Source of the DNA: Leptasterias polaris
Lineage: Eukaryota > Echinodermata > Asteroidea > Forcipulatida > Asteriidae
Direction: 5' to 3'
Length of the DNA: 64,000 nucleotides
Assembly (NCBI GenBank): GCA_037783415.1
Contig: JAZGTN010000051.1
Span: forward strand, 1 to 64,000
Shown: positions 1 through 9,322 of the stretch, in pieces
Position numbering within the stretch: the stretch's first letter is position 1
How the letters are laid out: every line of letters starts with the position of its first letter
Translations under genes and position numbers: made by a program
Notes under the pieces: model-generated
Told to the model about the DNA's origin: nothing
Databases searched by the model: none
The model's input: only the letters and a program-made list of their open reading frames with translations

Positions 1-2
1 TG

Positions 3-1184
3 ACCAGACTACTGGTTCACCGCCCGGTGGTCCTCCCCCAGGGCGGACATCCTCTTCCAACCCAGCTCGGGCCTCCAGCACCCAGCACCTCAGCATCTCC
101 ACCTGACGTGCTGGGTGCTGTCACGCAGTCACTCTGCGCAGCAGGCTTTTCACAACGAGCTGCGGCGATCGCAGCATGTAGCCGGCGGGCATCCACCAGA
201 AAGGTGTATGACAGCAGGCTACGACATTTTTACCGATGGTGCAAACAGCGTTCTCTACATCCCCCCGATACTAATGTAGGGGAGGTAGCAGATTTCTTAG
301 TGTACCTTTTTGAGGATGACCTCCAGACCGGTACGATTAAAAACTATCGTTCAGCTATTGAGGCTATTCACAACGGGTTCCCAGACGGGTCCTCCGTCTC
401 TGACAACCGGGCACTCGGCCAACTGCTTAAGGGGATGTTTGTCTCCCGCCCCCCAGTGCGTAGGCTTTTGCCTGCATGGGACCTTTTCAGCGTCCTAACT
501 ACGCTGTCAAAGCCACCATATGAACCAATGGGTAGCGCAACGCTGCTGCACCTATCCATTAAGTTGACCTTTCTGTTGGCTGTAGCTACGTCTAGGCGAC
601 GTAGTGAGCTGCACTCCCTGACTACTGAAGCAGGCCACATCCGGTGGGAACCGGGTGGAGTTCGACTGATACCCGCAACGGGTTTCTTGACCAAGAACCA
701 GTCTGACACCTTCTCCCCACCAGACATCTTTGTGCCAGACATTAAGGCTCACTCGTCGGTCCGAGAGGACAAGCTTTGGTGCCCGGTCAGGGCACTGAAG
801 TGGTATGTCAGCCGTACACAGTCGCTTCGTAGCCACCCGCAATTGCTTATCACCTCGACCCCACCGCATGGCCCGGCATCCCGGGACACCATTACTCGGT
901 GGCTTGTTGCGGCGATACGGGCGGACGCAAACGTGCCAACTTCGGGAGCGGTGAAGGCCCACGAGATCCGGGCAGCGTCCACTTCTTGGGCGTATTTTAA
1001 AGGTGTTTCTTTACAAGATATTACACAGGCGGCTTGCTGGAAGACCCCAAATACATTCACCGACTGTTACTTGAGGGACGTACTCCAGACGGAGGGCAGA
1101 GCGGGAAGGACGGTTCTGTCTGCAGCCAGCAGGACATCCTCATTGGCGCAGAACCCGCCCCAGCCAGGGACGTCACAACAATAG
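3..1184 (+). CDS. DIRS-like retroelement tyrosine recombinase (5' open)
   Basis: This frame is open from the window edge to a TAA-type stop region at 1184, so the true start lies upstream; the first in-frame ATG is only at about 435. Numbering residues from base 27, the visible tyrosine-recombinase signature is an arginine cluster SRRRSEL (about 189-195), HEIR with His312 and Arg315, Trp338 at the usual second-His position, and a candidate nucleophile Tyr348 in CYLRD. An N-terminal SAM-like core-binding part precedes it (about 55-140). Family knowledge: DIRS elements use such an enzyme to integrate a circular cDNA without target duplication, and it lies 3' of RT/RNase H. No internal stop or frameshift is seen, so this copy may be fairly young. 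Alternatives are a Crypton-type recombinase, but the overlapping frame upstream and the terminal repeats downstream favour DIRS. Confidence 0.85.
   Translation, partial: TRLLVHRPVVLPQGGHPLPTQLGPPAPSTSASPPDVLGAVTQSLCAAGFSQRAAAIAACSRRASTRKVYDSRLRHFYRWCKQRSLHPPDTNVGEVADFLVYLFEDDLQTGTIKNYRSAIEAIHNGFPDGSSVSDNRALGQLLKGMFVSRPPVRRLLPAWDLFSVLTTLSKPPYEPMGSATLLHLSIKLTFLLAVATSRRRSELHSLTTEAGHIRWEPGGVRLIPATGFLTKNQSDTFSPPDIFVPDIKAHSSVREDKLWCPVRALKWYVSRTQSLRSHPQLLITSTPPHGPASRDTITRWLVAAIRADANVPTSGAVKAHEIRAASTSWAYFKGVSLQDITQAACWKTPNTFTDCYLRDVLQTEGRAGRTVLSAASRTSSLAQNPPQPGTSQQ
4..279 (+). other. Tail of overlapping RT/RNase H reading frame
   Basis: Frame 1 stays open from base 4 to a TAG at 277-279 and encodes a stretch (ADILFQPSSGLQHPAPQ) that resembles the C-terminal tail of DIRS RT/RNase H proteins. 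The preceding part of that tail (RLLVHRPVVLP) is instead in the recombinase frame, so the two halves are separated by a one-base shift in the C run at 35-39. DIRS ORFs often overlap, so this may be a real overlap with one indel. Only the end is in the window. Confidence 0.35.
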
Positions 1185-1440
1185 GTGAGTCTCCATTTTT
1201 TATTGTTCTCTGATCATTGATTCTGTGTTTTTGTTTTAATGAAAAACATGATGGCAGATTTCGCTCCCGTCGTTGGCACGTATGCGCCGTCGGGTTCGTT
1301 TTTCTGTAGTCAGGCGTTCAGGGGCGCCATTTATATTACCCTGACATCTCGCATACCCACCGCCGGTACTCGGTGCGAGTCTATGCAAAAATAGTATTGA
1401 GCTCTACAGGTAAGTATGAGTGAAGTAGACTCCCCCCCCC
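1185..1440 (+). mobile_element. 3' non-coding and terminal region of the DIRS-like element
   Basis: The stretch after the recombinase stop has no coding potential. Bases 1383-1417 (ATGCAAAAATAGTATTGAGC onward, ending in TAAGTAT) are repeated exactly at 5751-5785 and in diverged form near 38685-38720, which marks this as the right terminal repeat of the family. It ends at a run of 11 C (1432-1442), where the foldback element begins. Confidence 0.6.
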
Positions 1441-1453
1441 CCTACTAGAAAAA

Positions 1454-1885
1454 TCAGTCATCATGATGACTGAATTTGGTCATCAATGCAAAAGAGGCAT
1501 CAGAGGCATCAAAAGGGCAGCATTTGGAACCCTCAAAATAAAGAAACAAATAGGGATTTATAGTCATCAACAGTCATCACAATGATGACTATTTGATGAA
1601 ATAGTCATCATTTGTGATCAGGCATCACAACCGATGACTCTTTGATGCCTGATCACAAAGAGTCATCAGTAATCGGGCATCAAACGGTCATCAAACGGTC
1701 ATCAAATAGTCATCAAATGTGATCAGGCATCAAAACAGTCATCAGTTGGGATCAGGCATCAAAACAGGCATCAAAAGGCATCAAACAGTCATCAAACAGT
1801 CATCAGATGTGATCCAGCATCAAAAGGCATCAAAGAGTCATCAAACAGGCTTCAAAGAGTCATCAAACAGTCATCAAAGAGTAAT
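1454..1885 (+). repeat. Left arm: 11-bp repeats with TCATCA core
   Basis: An array with an 11-bp period, AACAGTCATCA or AAAAGGCATCA, in which GTCATCA and GGCATCA versions are mixed irregularly. It is imperfect at the outer end and most regular at 1675-1880. Confidence 0.85.
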
Positions 1886-2120
1886 TAATTATGCAAAAAA
1901 AAAAATAATAAAAGCACAATAATTCACTCCAAATGCATCATATTGAAATTCAAATGCAACCCTGGTTGCTTCCTTTATTCTATTGTTGCATTAACTAAGA
2001 GTTACAGGCATTATATTTCAATAAAAATTCAGCCCTGGTTGCATTCTCCATATTTTTATTGCATTAATGAAGGGTTGCAGTATTTGGTTTTTGGACTTAA
2101 CTTGACTGATTTTCATATAC
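1886..2120. repeat. AT-rich interior with a diverged ~70-bp duplication
   Basis: Two diverged direct copies of about 70 bp (about 1939-2007 and 2013-2081) share the core CCCTGGTTGC and a TTGCATTAA block. No gene is visible. Confidence 0.5.
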
Positions 2121-2124
2121 ATCA

Positions 2125-2385
2125 TGTAGAGCATCGTTGCCTTGTGGTTAAGATGTTTAACTCAACTTTGATTGCTTCTCTCCACCCAGGAGTAAATGGG
2201 TACCTGTGAGGGTACAGGTAGTTATTGCATTTGATAAGCCCTGTTGCGCACAAAACGTTGCATGCTAAAATGTGAGCTGAGAAGTAGGTTTCACCATTGA
2301 TTATTGACCCAATGAGCAGGGATAACAAAAGTACTTCTCTTCTGTAAAAAGCACTATATAAATGCAGATCACTTTTTTATTAAAT
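2125..2385 (+). mobile_element. tRNA-derived SINE
   Basis: A degenerate pol III A box (TTGCCTTGTGGTTAAG, about 2136-2151) and B box (CTTTGATTGCTT, about 2166-2177) are followed by a body with CACCCAGGAGTAAATGGG and a tail GCACTATATAAATGC, which resembles the 3' end of a LINE partner. The arrangement is that of a tRNA-head SINE. A short ORF across it is not coding. Confidence 0.6.
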
Positions 2386-2847
2386 AGAATGTGGTTTTAT
2401 TTTTGCATTTTTAGTACGTTTATTTTGGGATTGTAAACACAGCACATGCCAGGCAAAAACATGCCAGCAACACCTTTTCTGAAGTTTTGTTTGTGTTCTG
2501 GTGTGTTAACTATACATGTATGTATTTCAACCCTTTTTTCGTGGAAGGGAAGAATGAAAAGAAATTCATAATTCCAGATTTTGATGATATTGTTGATACC
2601 TGAAGTATATGAGCGAAAAATACCAGTATTATGTCTTGTCTACTCAGCCTTAGAAAAACGCCTGGCATTATAACATGCACTGTTAATGATCCGGATGTCA
2701 TCACTCTTCTTCAAAGGTGGGATGTTGTTCTCCACTGCAAATTTAGAGATGAAACCTTGAAAAGAAAAAAATATGAAAGAAAATCTATTAAACAAGTTTT
2801 CATGAGAGAGAGCAAACATTTTAAAAGGACTAAACATCTGCATCCAA

Positions 2848-3352
2848 ATCATATGTATCCAAATCACCTTCAATCTGTTGAAAAAGTTTTGTTTTTGACT
2901 GTAAAAAAAGGTTTTATTACAACGATTTAGTAACGAAAAGAAGTGTCCGCCATGATGCATCTGGAACGCACTTGGACGATACCATTATGCAAAGAGTAAG
3001 TTCTAAGGATTTATTTTTTTCTCCCTCTCTTTTTATTTTACTGCTTTTTTCGTTCTTTCTTTATTTTGTCCTTTCCATTTTTAAGACATGGAAATATTTA
3101 CTGGCTGTCATTTAACACTACTCTAGTAGCATGTTAGTTTTTCAAATGACATTGTTAAAATAAAGACAACTTAACTTGCTGTTTTCAGCACCCCCTGGGG
3201 CCCTGTAGTATAATGGTATCTTCTATGTACGGTCCAAAAGCAACAAGGCGAACAGTACTTGTCGTTACTATTGTTCATGGTTAAAAAAAACCTTTTTTTA
3301 CAATTAAAAACAAAACTTTTTCAACAGATTGAAGGTGATTTGGATACATATG
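2848..3352. mobile_element. Miniature inverted-repeat element, ~500 bp
   Basis: Arms of about 60-80 bp at 2848-2925 and 3270-3352 are inverted copies (CATATGTATCCAAATCACC at the left, its complement at the right). The loop holds no coding sequence. The superfamily is not identified. Confidence 0.65.
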
Positions 3353-3686
3353 ACTCTATAGTCTTACACATATATTTTACGGTTTATTTTTGTTCAAACA
3401 TTGTTGTAAAGTGCATTTAAAATTTGTTGTCGGCAGGTCAGGCCTTTTAGTGCGACCCCAGAAGTTGCCTCTGAAACAATGTTTATTTATAAATGACAAA
3501 ATTTAATACATTACAAATTACAACTAGAACTAATCATTGACAATAGTCAACAGCTTCTCATTTAAACCTCTTCAACAAGTCAATATTGTTATCTGCTCTG
3601 ACTGTATGTTCGAATTAAATTTATTCAAATAAATAAAATGTTTCTTATCCAGTTGACTGAACTTCAATTAATAATTATACGATCAA

Positions 3687-3862
3687 CTGCTACGATCTAA
3701 TGGGGACCAGACTGATTACTGCATCGCGCTGAGCACTATCATTGCGCAGAATAGCGTGAGATGCCAACCGCATTACTCGTACACAAAACTTAGATTGCGC
3801 AAAACTTAGATTGCGCTCGGCGCGCGGAGTAAATCAGTCTGGTCCCCATTAGATCGTAGCAG
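3687..3862. mobile_element. 176-bp MITE with ~33-bp TIRs
   Basis: The ends CTGCTACGATCTAATGGGG... and its complement ending ...GATCGTAGCAG form near-perfect terminal inverted repeats. The interior contains an internal direct duplication of CAAAACTTAGATTGCGC. No transposase. Confidence 0.75.
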
Positions 3863-4913
3863 TGAGTCATATCATTGTTGTTGTGAAGTTTTCAAGCGAA
3901 TCAGACAAAGTATGGTTTTCGAGCAAGCTGTTATATGTGAACAAAAATTCACACTCGCGACTCGAAAAGCAATCGATTTCCCACCAAAATGTGCGATGTT
4001 TTTGCAACAAATTCCAGCAATAGGCAGGGGTACACGCTACTGTACTACGTACTACTACGCTCTACACTCACTACTCAGTATACAGTACAGAGTGAGACTG
4101 AGAGTAGCATTCGATCGGTAAGTTTCATGATCGAGAATGACCCGTATTAAAACTGGACTTACCTTGCAGTAGTTGACATTTCTGAGGTCGTTGACTGTGT
4201 TTTGATGTTTGATCCCTTTGATGAATGCAAGATTGCAGTGGATTGTGTCGATATTCTAGAAAACAATACTCCAAACGGAACAATACGTTGACAGTTGTAC
4301 ACACGTCGATGCGATGCTGCGGAAATTTAAACAAGGCCCCCGACGGTTACATTTCAATGGTACCCATTCAATCCGCATGGGATGCATGGACAGTACGCGC
4401 ACCGCAAACTACCAGTTTGCGGTTCAACCAATAGGAACTCGCGTGATGCACAACCGTATCGGATTCATTTTCTGAGTCGCGTATAATTATATGACATCGA
4501 TCGACGAGACCTAATAGTCATTAACGTTCCCATCAAGGCAATGTTTTGTGATTTTTCACCGATTTGAAAAAAAAATAAAAATAAAAAATACAACAATTAA
4601 TCTAATGGTTCACAAAAGTATCACAAAAATTGTCATGACCATTTTCATATGAATTTAATACTGCAAAAACGAATCAAACCCCAGCAAAAAATAATTAAAA
4701 AGATAAATTAAACTTCAAATAATCATGTTTTGTTCATAACCAATGACTTATTTTTACTGGTCATTGCTGACTTGGCTTTATACGGTCGGATCCTACGTTG
4801 ATTTAATTTAATAAAGTGAACTGAACTGAACTGAACTGAACTAGTCATTGAGACTTGACTAATCTAAATTAGTCGTTTTTACTAATTTATGAGCACCATG
4901 ACTAACTTATGTT
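3863..4913. other. Stretch without a recognised gene
   Basis: Good-looking splice donors occur on both strands (GGTAAG at 4117-4122 on +, and at 4159-4164 on -), and a CCAAT motif lies near 4428, but no protein is recognised on either strand. A GAACT microsatellite sits at 4818-4842. The rest is AT-rich. Confidence 0.5.
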
Positions 4914-4993
4914 TACAGAAAAGGTTTGAGACATTATTGAAGTTGGTGTTTATTACAGAAAAGGTTTGAGACATTATTGAAGTTGGTGTTTAT
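4914..4993 (+). repeat. Two-copy 40-bp tandem duplication
   Basis: The unit beginning TACAGAAAAGGTTTGAGACA is present twice with a 40-bp period and no differences, so the duplication is recent. Confidence 0.9.
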
Positions 4994-5139
4994 TAAAGAT
5001 TTTAATTTTGCCTGGGTACATTTTGCAAGTGTGTACAACAACAAAGTCAAAACAAGTCCGTTTCACCAACTAGTGTCCATTTGTTCATTGCATTGCATAT
5101 ATACATGTAGCATGTATAGTGGCTTTGGGAAAGTAAGCT

Positions 5140-5530
5140 AAGTTTCAGTCATCAATGAGGCATCATCTTTGATGACTGAAACTTAGTTTTTGGAGGATAT
5201 GATGCCTGTTTGTTAGACAATTTTGCAACAGTCATCCACTGTGATGACTGATGATGACTTTGATGCCAGTTAGTGATGACCATTGATGCCTCCTGATGAC
5301 CAAATGATGCCTCATGATGCCTCCTGATGACCAAATGATGCCTATTGATGACACTTTGATGCCTGAATGATGACCATTGATGCCTTTTGATGACTGTTTG
5401 ATGCCTTTTGATGACCTTTTTGCCCAGTGATGACCAAATGATGACTGATGATGACTGATGATGACTGATGATGACCAAATGATGCCCAATTTTACACATG
5501 ATGACCAATTGATGACTGATTTTTCTAGTA
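5140..5530 (-). repeat. Right arm: 11-bp repeats, inverted
   Basis: The complement of the left arm: an 11-bp period of ATGATGACTGA and TTTTGATGCCT types. Because 11 is not a multiple of 3 and stop codons are rare in the unit, long repetitive ORFs of about 100 codons appear here; they are not genes. Confidence 0.85.
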
Positions 5531-5533
5531 GGG

Positions 5534-5823
5534 CCCCCCCCCCCACAGTAGTGTGGTTGGGGTCTACGAGCGAATACTTACCTGTAGAGCATCCCTCCCG
5601 CCGTCCCCACTAACCTCGATGTCTCAGGGTGCCTTGGGTGGTGCCTGAGAAAAGAGGAGGATCACGCGGTATACCGCGGGGCACTATGGGTAGGCCAATA
5701 GAGGGCGCTATGTTAAATCTTAGCGGTATTACCTGCCGGTATAGGGAAATATGCAAAAATAGTATTGAGCTCTACAGGTAAGTATTCGCTCGTAGACCCC
5801 AACCACACTACTGTGGGGGGGGA
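5534..5823. mobile_element. Miniature element with perfect 54-bp TIRs sharing a DIRS terminus
   Basis: Bases 5537-5590 and 5769-5822 are perfect inverted repeats (C tract, then ACAGTAGTGTGGTTGGGG and so on, to GTAGAGC). The inner flank of the right arm (5751-5785) equals the terminal region after the recombinase at 1383-1417. The core is GC-rich and non-coding. This is likely a non-autonomous derivative built from DIRS ends; a plain MITE is the alternative. Confidence 0.65.
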
Positions 5824-5865
5824 ATTTAGGATACCCTTGATGAACTGTAAAATGTAAGATTTTTT
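5824..5865 (+). repeat. Host repeat, copy A, left part
   Basis: TTAGGATACCCTTGATGAAC and CTGTAAAATGTAAGAT match copy B (8337-8379 plus 8738-8752). It continues after the inserted element at 8155. Confidence 0.7.
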
Positions 5866-8154
5866 AGGTGTTCGGGCATTCAGCCCGAACAACTCTTTGT
5901 TATTGTTCGTTTTTTTTTTAGGTGTTCGGGCAATCCGCCCGGAACACCTCTTGTTTTTGTACGTAAAAAAAAAAAAACTTCTTCTGCTTATCCCCCGCGA
6001 TTGTCCGCAAACAAACACACCCTTTCGAAGCTCACACAACCTTCAAACTTCACATATAGTTAGATCGTTACTTGTAGAAGACACCGCCGGAGTGACGTCA
6101 TGGAGTGACCCAATTTTACCTTGACTTCCGGTCCAAAACGGAAGTTGAAATTTCAATAATTTATATCTAAAGAACTTATCGTACTTAAATCAAAATTTTT
6201 ACACCAGGTTGTAGAATCTTGTGCATTCTCAAACTTTTACACAGAGATGATACTAGTTTGACCGGTCGAAATCGGGTGTTACATGTAAAGGTAACGTACA
6301 TGTAGGCCTATATATTGACCCTCATTAAAAGCATGTGAAAAGATCTTCTACTGAGACACGTATAACCGTATCTAACCCAGTGGCACGGTAGCCGTCTGTT
6401 GCGTTCCAGTACACCACGCGGCTGGCTGCTCCACTTCTGGCCTGTTCATAAGGTCCTGCACAGGGTCCTGCATAGTAACCTGTGTATACACGATACACTA
6501 GCACACATTCCGCGCCACGAAGACAGTGTATACTTATGTACATCCACATAACGTGAAACGGATTGTTGATGCCCGCAAGCAAAAGCATAGTAAAAAACCT
6601 CGAATGCACTTGAAACTTTGCATGCAGTTAGAGTATAACTAGCAGATGATCCAAAAGTTGTGATGTCATGATGACGTCATCAGGTGTCAAATTACAAGCC
6701 ATTTAAGCTCAAAAAGTGCCCTCATGCTATTGCCTGTATGTCTCTGAATAGTAAAGCTACAATGTACAGTATTCATATTTAAGCATATACATTGTATGAT
6801 AGATCAAGACACAGGCAACATTTGAAAAGTTAACGTCAAATTCACATGACCTTTACTTCCGATCGTACCGGAAGGTCAAAGTTTGCCTTTGTGCAATTTT
6901 TAACAAAAAAATCTTGCACCATGTTAGAACCTTGATAAAACCTCCATCAAGTAGTTGTGACGTCATGATGACGTCATCAGGTGTTGAAATACAGTAAATC
7001 AAAGTTTAATATTTCAAAAAAACATAACTCAATCACTACCGAATGGATTGCTACACATGTACAATCAATACATCATCGGACAGGTCTTTTAAAACCCAAC
7101 AAATGCTACACAAAGAGTTACCCAGTTTGTTCTTGACCTCCCGCTCAAAATGTAAGTTGAACATTTCGTTAGTATTAGCCCTCAGAAGCACGGGGCTGGT
7201 CGTTCCGCTCCATTGACCACGTGTAATCTTGCATACATGTAAACTGTACACACTGCGCCATTGATCTTAAGGTTCAAAGTCCACGAAGACTGTGCATTGC
7301 TGGCCCACATGTACATGTACATGTAACGTGAAGTGTACAGTAAGTTGCTGCGATATCCATGGTGGCGCTATACCAAGTTAATGGTCCTTTGTTACTGCGC
7401 TCATTGATAAATGCAACCATCCTTGCTCTGTGATGCAACAGACTCGGAAATCTACGTCGTCGTTCGACGGTGGTCCAATGAATAGCTCATTGCATAACCT
7501 TCGTGTTAGCCTTTTGTTGACTTGGTGGTAAATATCAACTGAACGAGTGTATTTTGCTGACCTGTTTTGGTGATTTGAATAACTTTTGATAACTGAGAAA
7601 ATGCAATCGGAAAAAGGTCAACATAAATTTGACTTTAATCAACACCGGTTTTTACGCGAATCTAACTTTTATATCCTGTTGAATACATGTACTTCAAAGA
7701 AATACAATGTGAACAGCAAAATAAATTCAACATAAATTGCACATCGTGTAAACAGTAGGTTTTTATGCCCTTTTCATAATCATGACAAATGATGTTGCTT
7801 CAGTAATCGGCACCACACATAAGGTAGCAAGCAGGCGTAGTTTGATAAAATTTATTTTTTAATTGTTAGTGATGGTCTTTTAATTTATCAGTTAAGTTTG
7901 TGACTTTTTACATGAAAAATTGTTAAATACATGTGTATCTAAACTACTTTATGGAGACTCATATACATGTAGCAATGATATAATTTTTCCCCGTGTTCAC
8001 TAAAAGTATAAATGTAATAGGTTTGCAAAGGACTTTTTTTGAATATTAAAAAACTATCAATAATCTGCTGATGCGTATTATTAACATAACAGTGCCCCAT
8101 CGATACCCGAACACCTAGTGTTTGTTGTAACAAACACTACATGTAAATCTCTAG
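5866..8154 (+). mobile_element. Hairpin-capped modular element (Helitron-like), copy 1
   Basis: The element starts with a hairpin at 5867-5892 (GGTGTTCGGGC/GCCCGAACAAC), repeated at 5921-5949. The body has modules marked by TGACGTCA (near 6092, 6670, 6958, 6967) and CTTCCGGTCC/CGGAAG pairs. The 3' end is CCGAACACC followed by a perfect stem at 8117-8138 (AGTGTTTGTT/AACAAACACT) and CTAG at 8151-8154, then T. Comparison with copy B shows an empty T-run site, so 5866-8154 is a single insertion. A hairpin followed by CTAG and T is the Helitron 3' pattern; no Rep or helicase is present, so it would be non-autonomous. Confidence 0.6.
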
Positions 8155-8336
8155 TTCTTTCTGATTTTTGGGGGTTTTGTTGTATTTTGGGCGTTTATTT
8201 TGGGGGGATTGCGCTCGGAATTTGGTTTTCGAATTTCGGGCTAGTGACAAATTGTCGGCAGCATGGTCAAATGGAATTTTTTAGCCTGTTCACAAAAAAC
8301 TACAGATTGTTTAGGCTTCATTCTGCAAAAATTACT
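8155..8336 (+). repeat. Host repeat, copy A, right part
   Basis: GTATTTTGGGCGTTTATTTT, then TCGCTCGGAATTTGG-like sequence and CGGGCTAGTG match 8765-8850 in copy B. The remainder up to 8336 is unmatched. Confidence 0.65.
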
Positions 8337-8379
8337 GATTTAGGATACCCTTAGTGAACAAAATAATATTTAACTGTAA
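8337..8379 (+). repeat. Host repeat, copy B, left part
   Basis: TTTAGGATACCCTTAGTGAAC matches 5825-5845. It ends at the target TAA (8377-8379) of the MITE. Confidence 0.7.
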
Positions 8380-8737
8380 GGCCAAATAAAAAAAAATACC
8401 AGTTGATCGTCCTGATTTTTCCAAAAAGAGGAGGATGAGGGCCTTTTTATTTTTTATTTTTTATTTTTTTTCCAAGATGGCCGCCAAGTTTTTCAATTCA
8501 AACAGGCCACCAATTCTTCAGTTTGAAATCGGCGCAAACTTTCTTTATATCTATTTGTTGCATGAAGTAAGTTTACATCAAAAATTAAAATATATATGTC
8601 AAGGTTGGATTAAAAATACAAAAAAAATTTTTTTTGGGGGGGGGGGGAAATCCGAAAAAAAGAAAGAAAAAAAAGGATGCGGCCTCAAAAAAGGATGCGG
8701 GCGGGGACGATCAACTGGTATTTGTTTTTACTTGGCC
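8380..8737. mobile_element. 358-bp MITE, TAA target (PIF/Harbinger-like)
   Basis: The ends GGCCAAATAAAA... and ...TTTTTACTTGGCC form inverted repeats that continue through ATACCAGTTGATCGTCC on the left and its complement on the right (8702-8720). TAA flanks both sides (8377-8379 and 8738-8740), and copy A at 5845-5860 has a single TAA, an empty site. A 3-bp TAA/TTA duplication is typical of PIF/Harbinger. The interior is A- and G-run-rich and non-coding. Confidence 0.75.
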
Positions 8738-8994
8738 TAAAATGTAAGATGTTTTCTTTCTTATTTTGTTTATTTTGTTTGTATTTTGGGGGTTTATTTT
8801 GGGGGGATTTCGCTCGGAATTTGGTTTTCTAATTTCGGGCTAGTGAAAAATTGTGCGGGGCTAGTCAATTGCACAGCTGACTAGCCCGGCGGGCTAGTCA
8901 AGTAAAAACGTTAGCGCAAGGCCTGTGAATGATGAATCTATGTGTGGGGTGTTACTCTTAATGAAATGAATTGTGCTCAGACTTGGATGTGGCG
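8738..8994 (+). repeat. Host repeat, copy B, right part
   Basis: AAATGTAAGAT and the block around 8765-8850 match copy A. A 21-base perfect palindrome centred on GCCCGGCGGGC lies at 8879-8899. Confidence 0.6.
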
Positions 8995-9075
8995 GGATCC
9001 GGTTTGCTCAGTGGTTTGTTTCCCTGCCTTTCACTTTTATTGACCCGAGTTCGAATCCCACAATACACGGCCTTG
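8995..9075 (+). mobile_element. tRNA-like SINE head
   Basis: An A-box-like TTTGCTCAGTGGTTTG (about 9002-9017) and a B-box GAGTTCGAATCCC (about 9046-9058) are about 45 bp apart, as in tRNA genes. It does not fold into a convincing intact tRNA, so a SINE head is more likely. Confidence 0.5.
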
Positions 9076-9322
9076 GATTAAGGCTATTCAAACATGACAG
9101 CTTTTGCTGATAAAGGGCAATGCGGGGCAAAGTTCATTGAATTTTTTCTCAATGTGCGTTTTTGACCGATCGTTGAATCACGAAGATTTCATTGCAAACA
9201 AAGTTTTAAACAACTGACCCTCAAATCACGAATCCATGAAAATAGTTGTTGATAGGAAAAGTATTATTTAGGACAGAAATTAGGGAATAAGATTGTCCCA
9301 AAGCTCAATTAATTTTTTATTG
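9076..9322. other. No recognised feature
   Basis: AT-rich sequence between the SINE-like head and the next hairpin-capped element; nothing coding seen. Confidence 0.5.

Larger units (their letters stand above)
1442..5532. mobile_element. Foldback-type element, ~4.1 kb
   Basis: Both ends carry the same terminal sequence in inverted orientation (CTACTAGAAAAATCAGTCATC at the left, its complement ending CTAGTAG at 5525-5531), followed inward by arrays of short repeats. Eleven C residues flank it on each side (1432-1442 and 5534-5544), a possible target duplication although a homopolymer cannot prove it. Long arms of short tandem repeats are typical of Drosophila FB and sea urchin TU foldback elements. 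No transposase is seen inside; the interior holds a SINE, two MITEs and a tandem duplication. Confidence 0.6.

Noticed and set aside
1943..2209. 88-codon ORF
   Set aside because: It crosses a duplicated block and the SINE head; no protein similarity.
5152..5546. Overlapping ORFs of 118 and 104 codons
   Set aside because: They read through the 11-bp TCATCA repeat arm in several frames.
8995..9075. Functional tRNA gene
   Set aside because: A and B boxes are present but the cloverleaf stems do not form convincingly; a SINE head is more likely.
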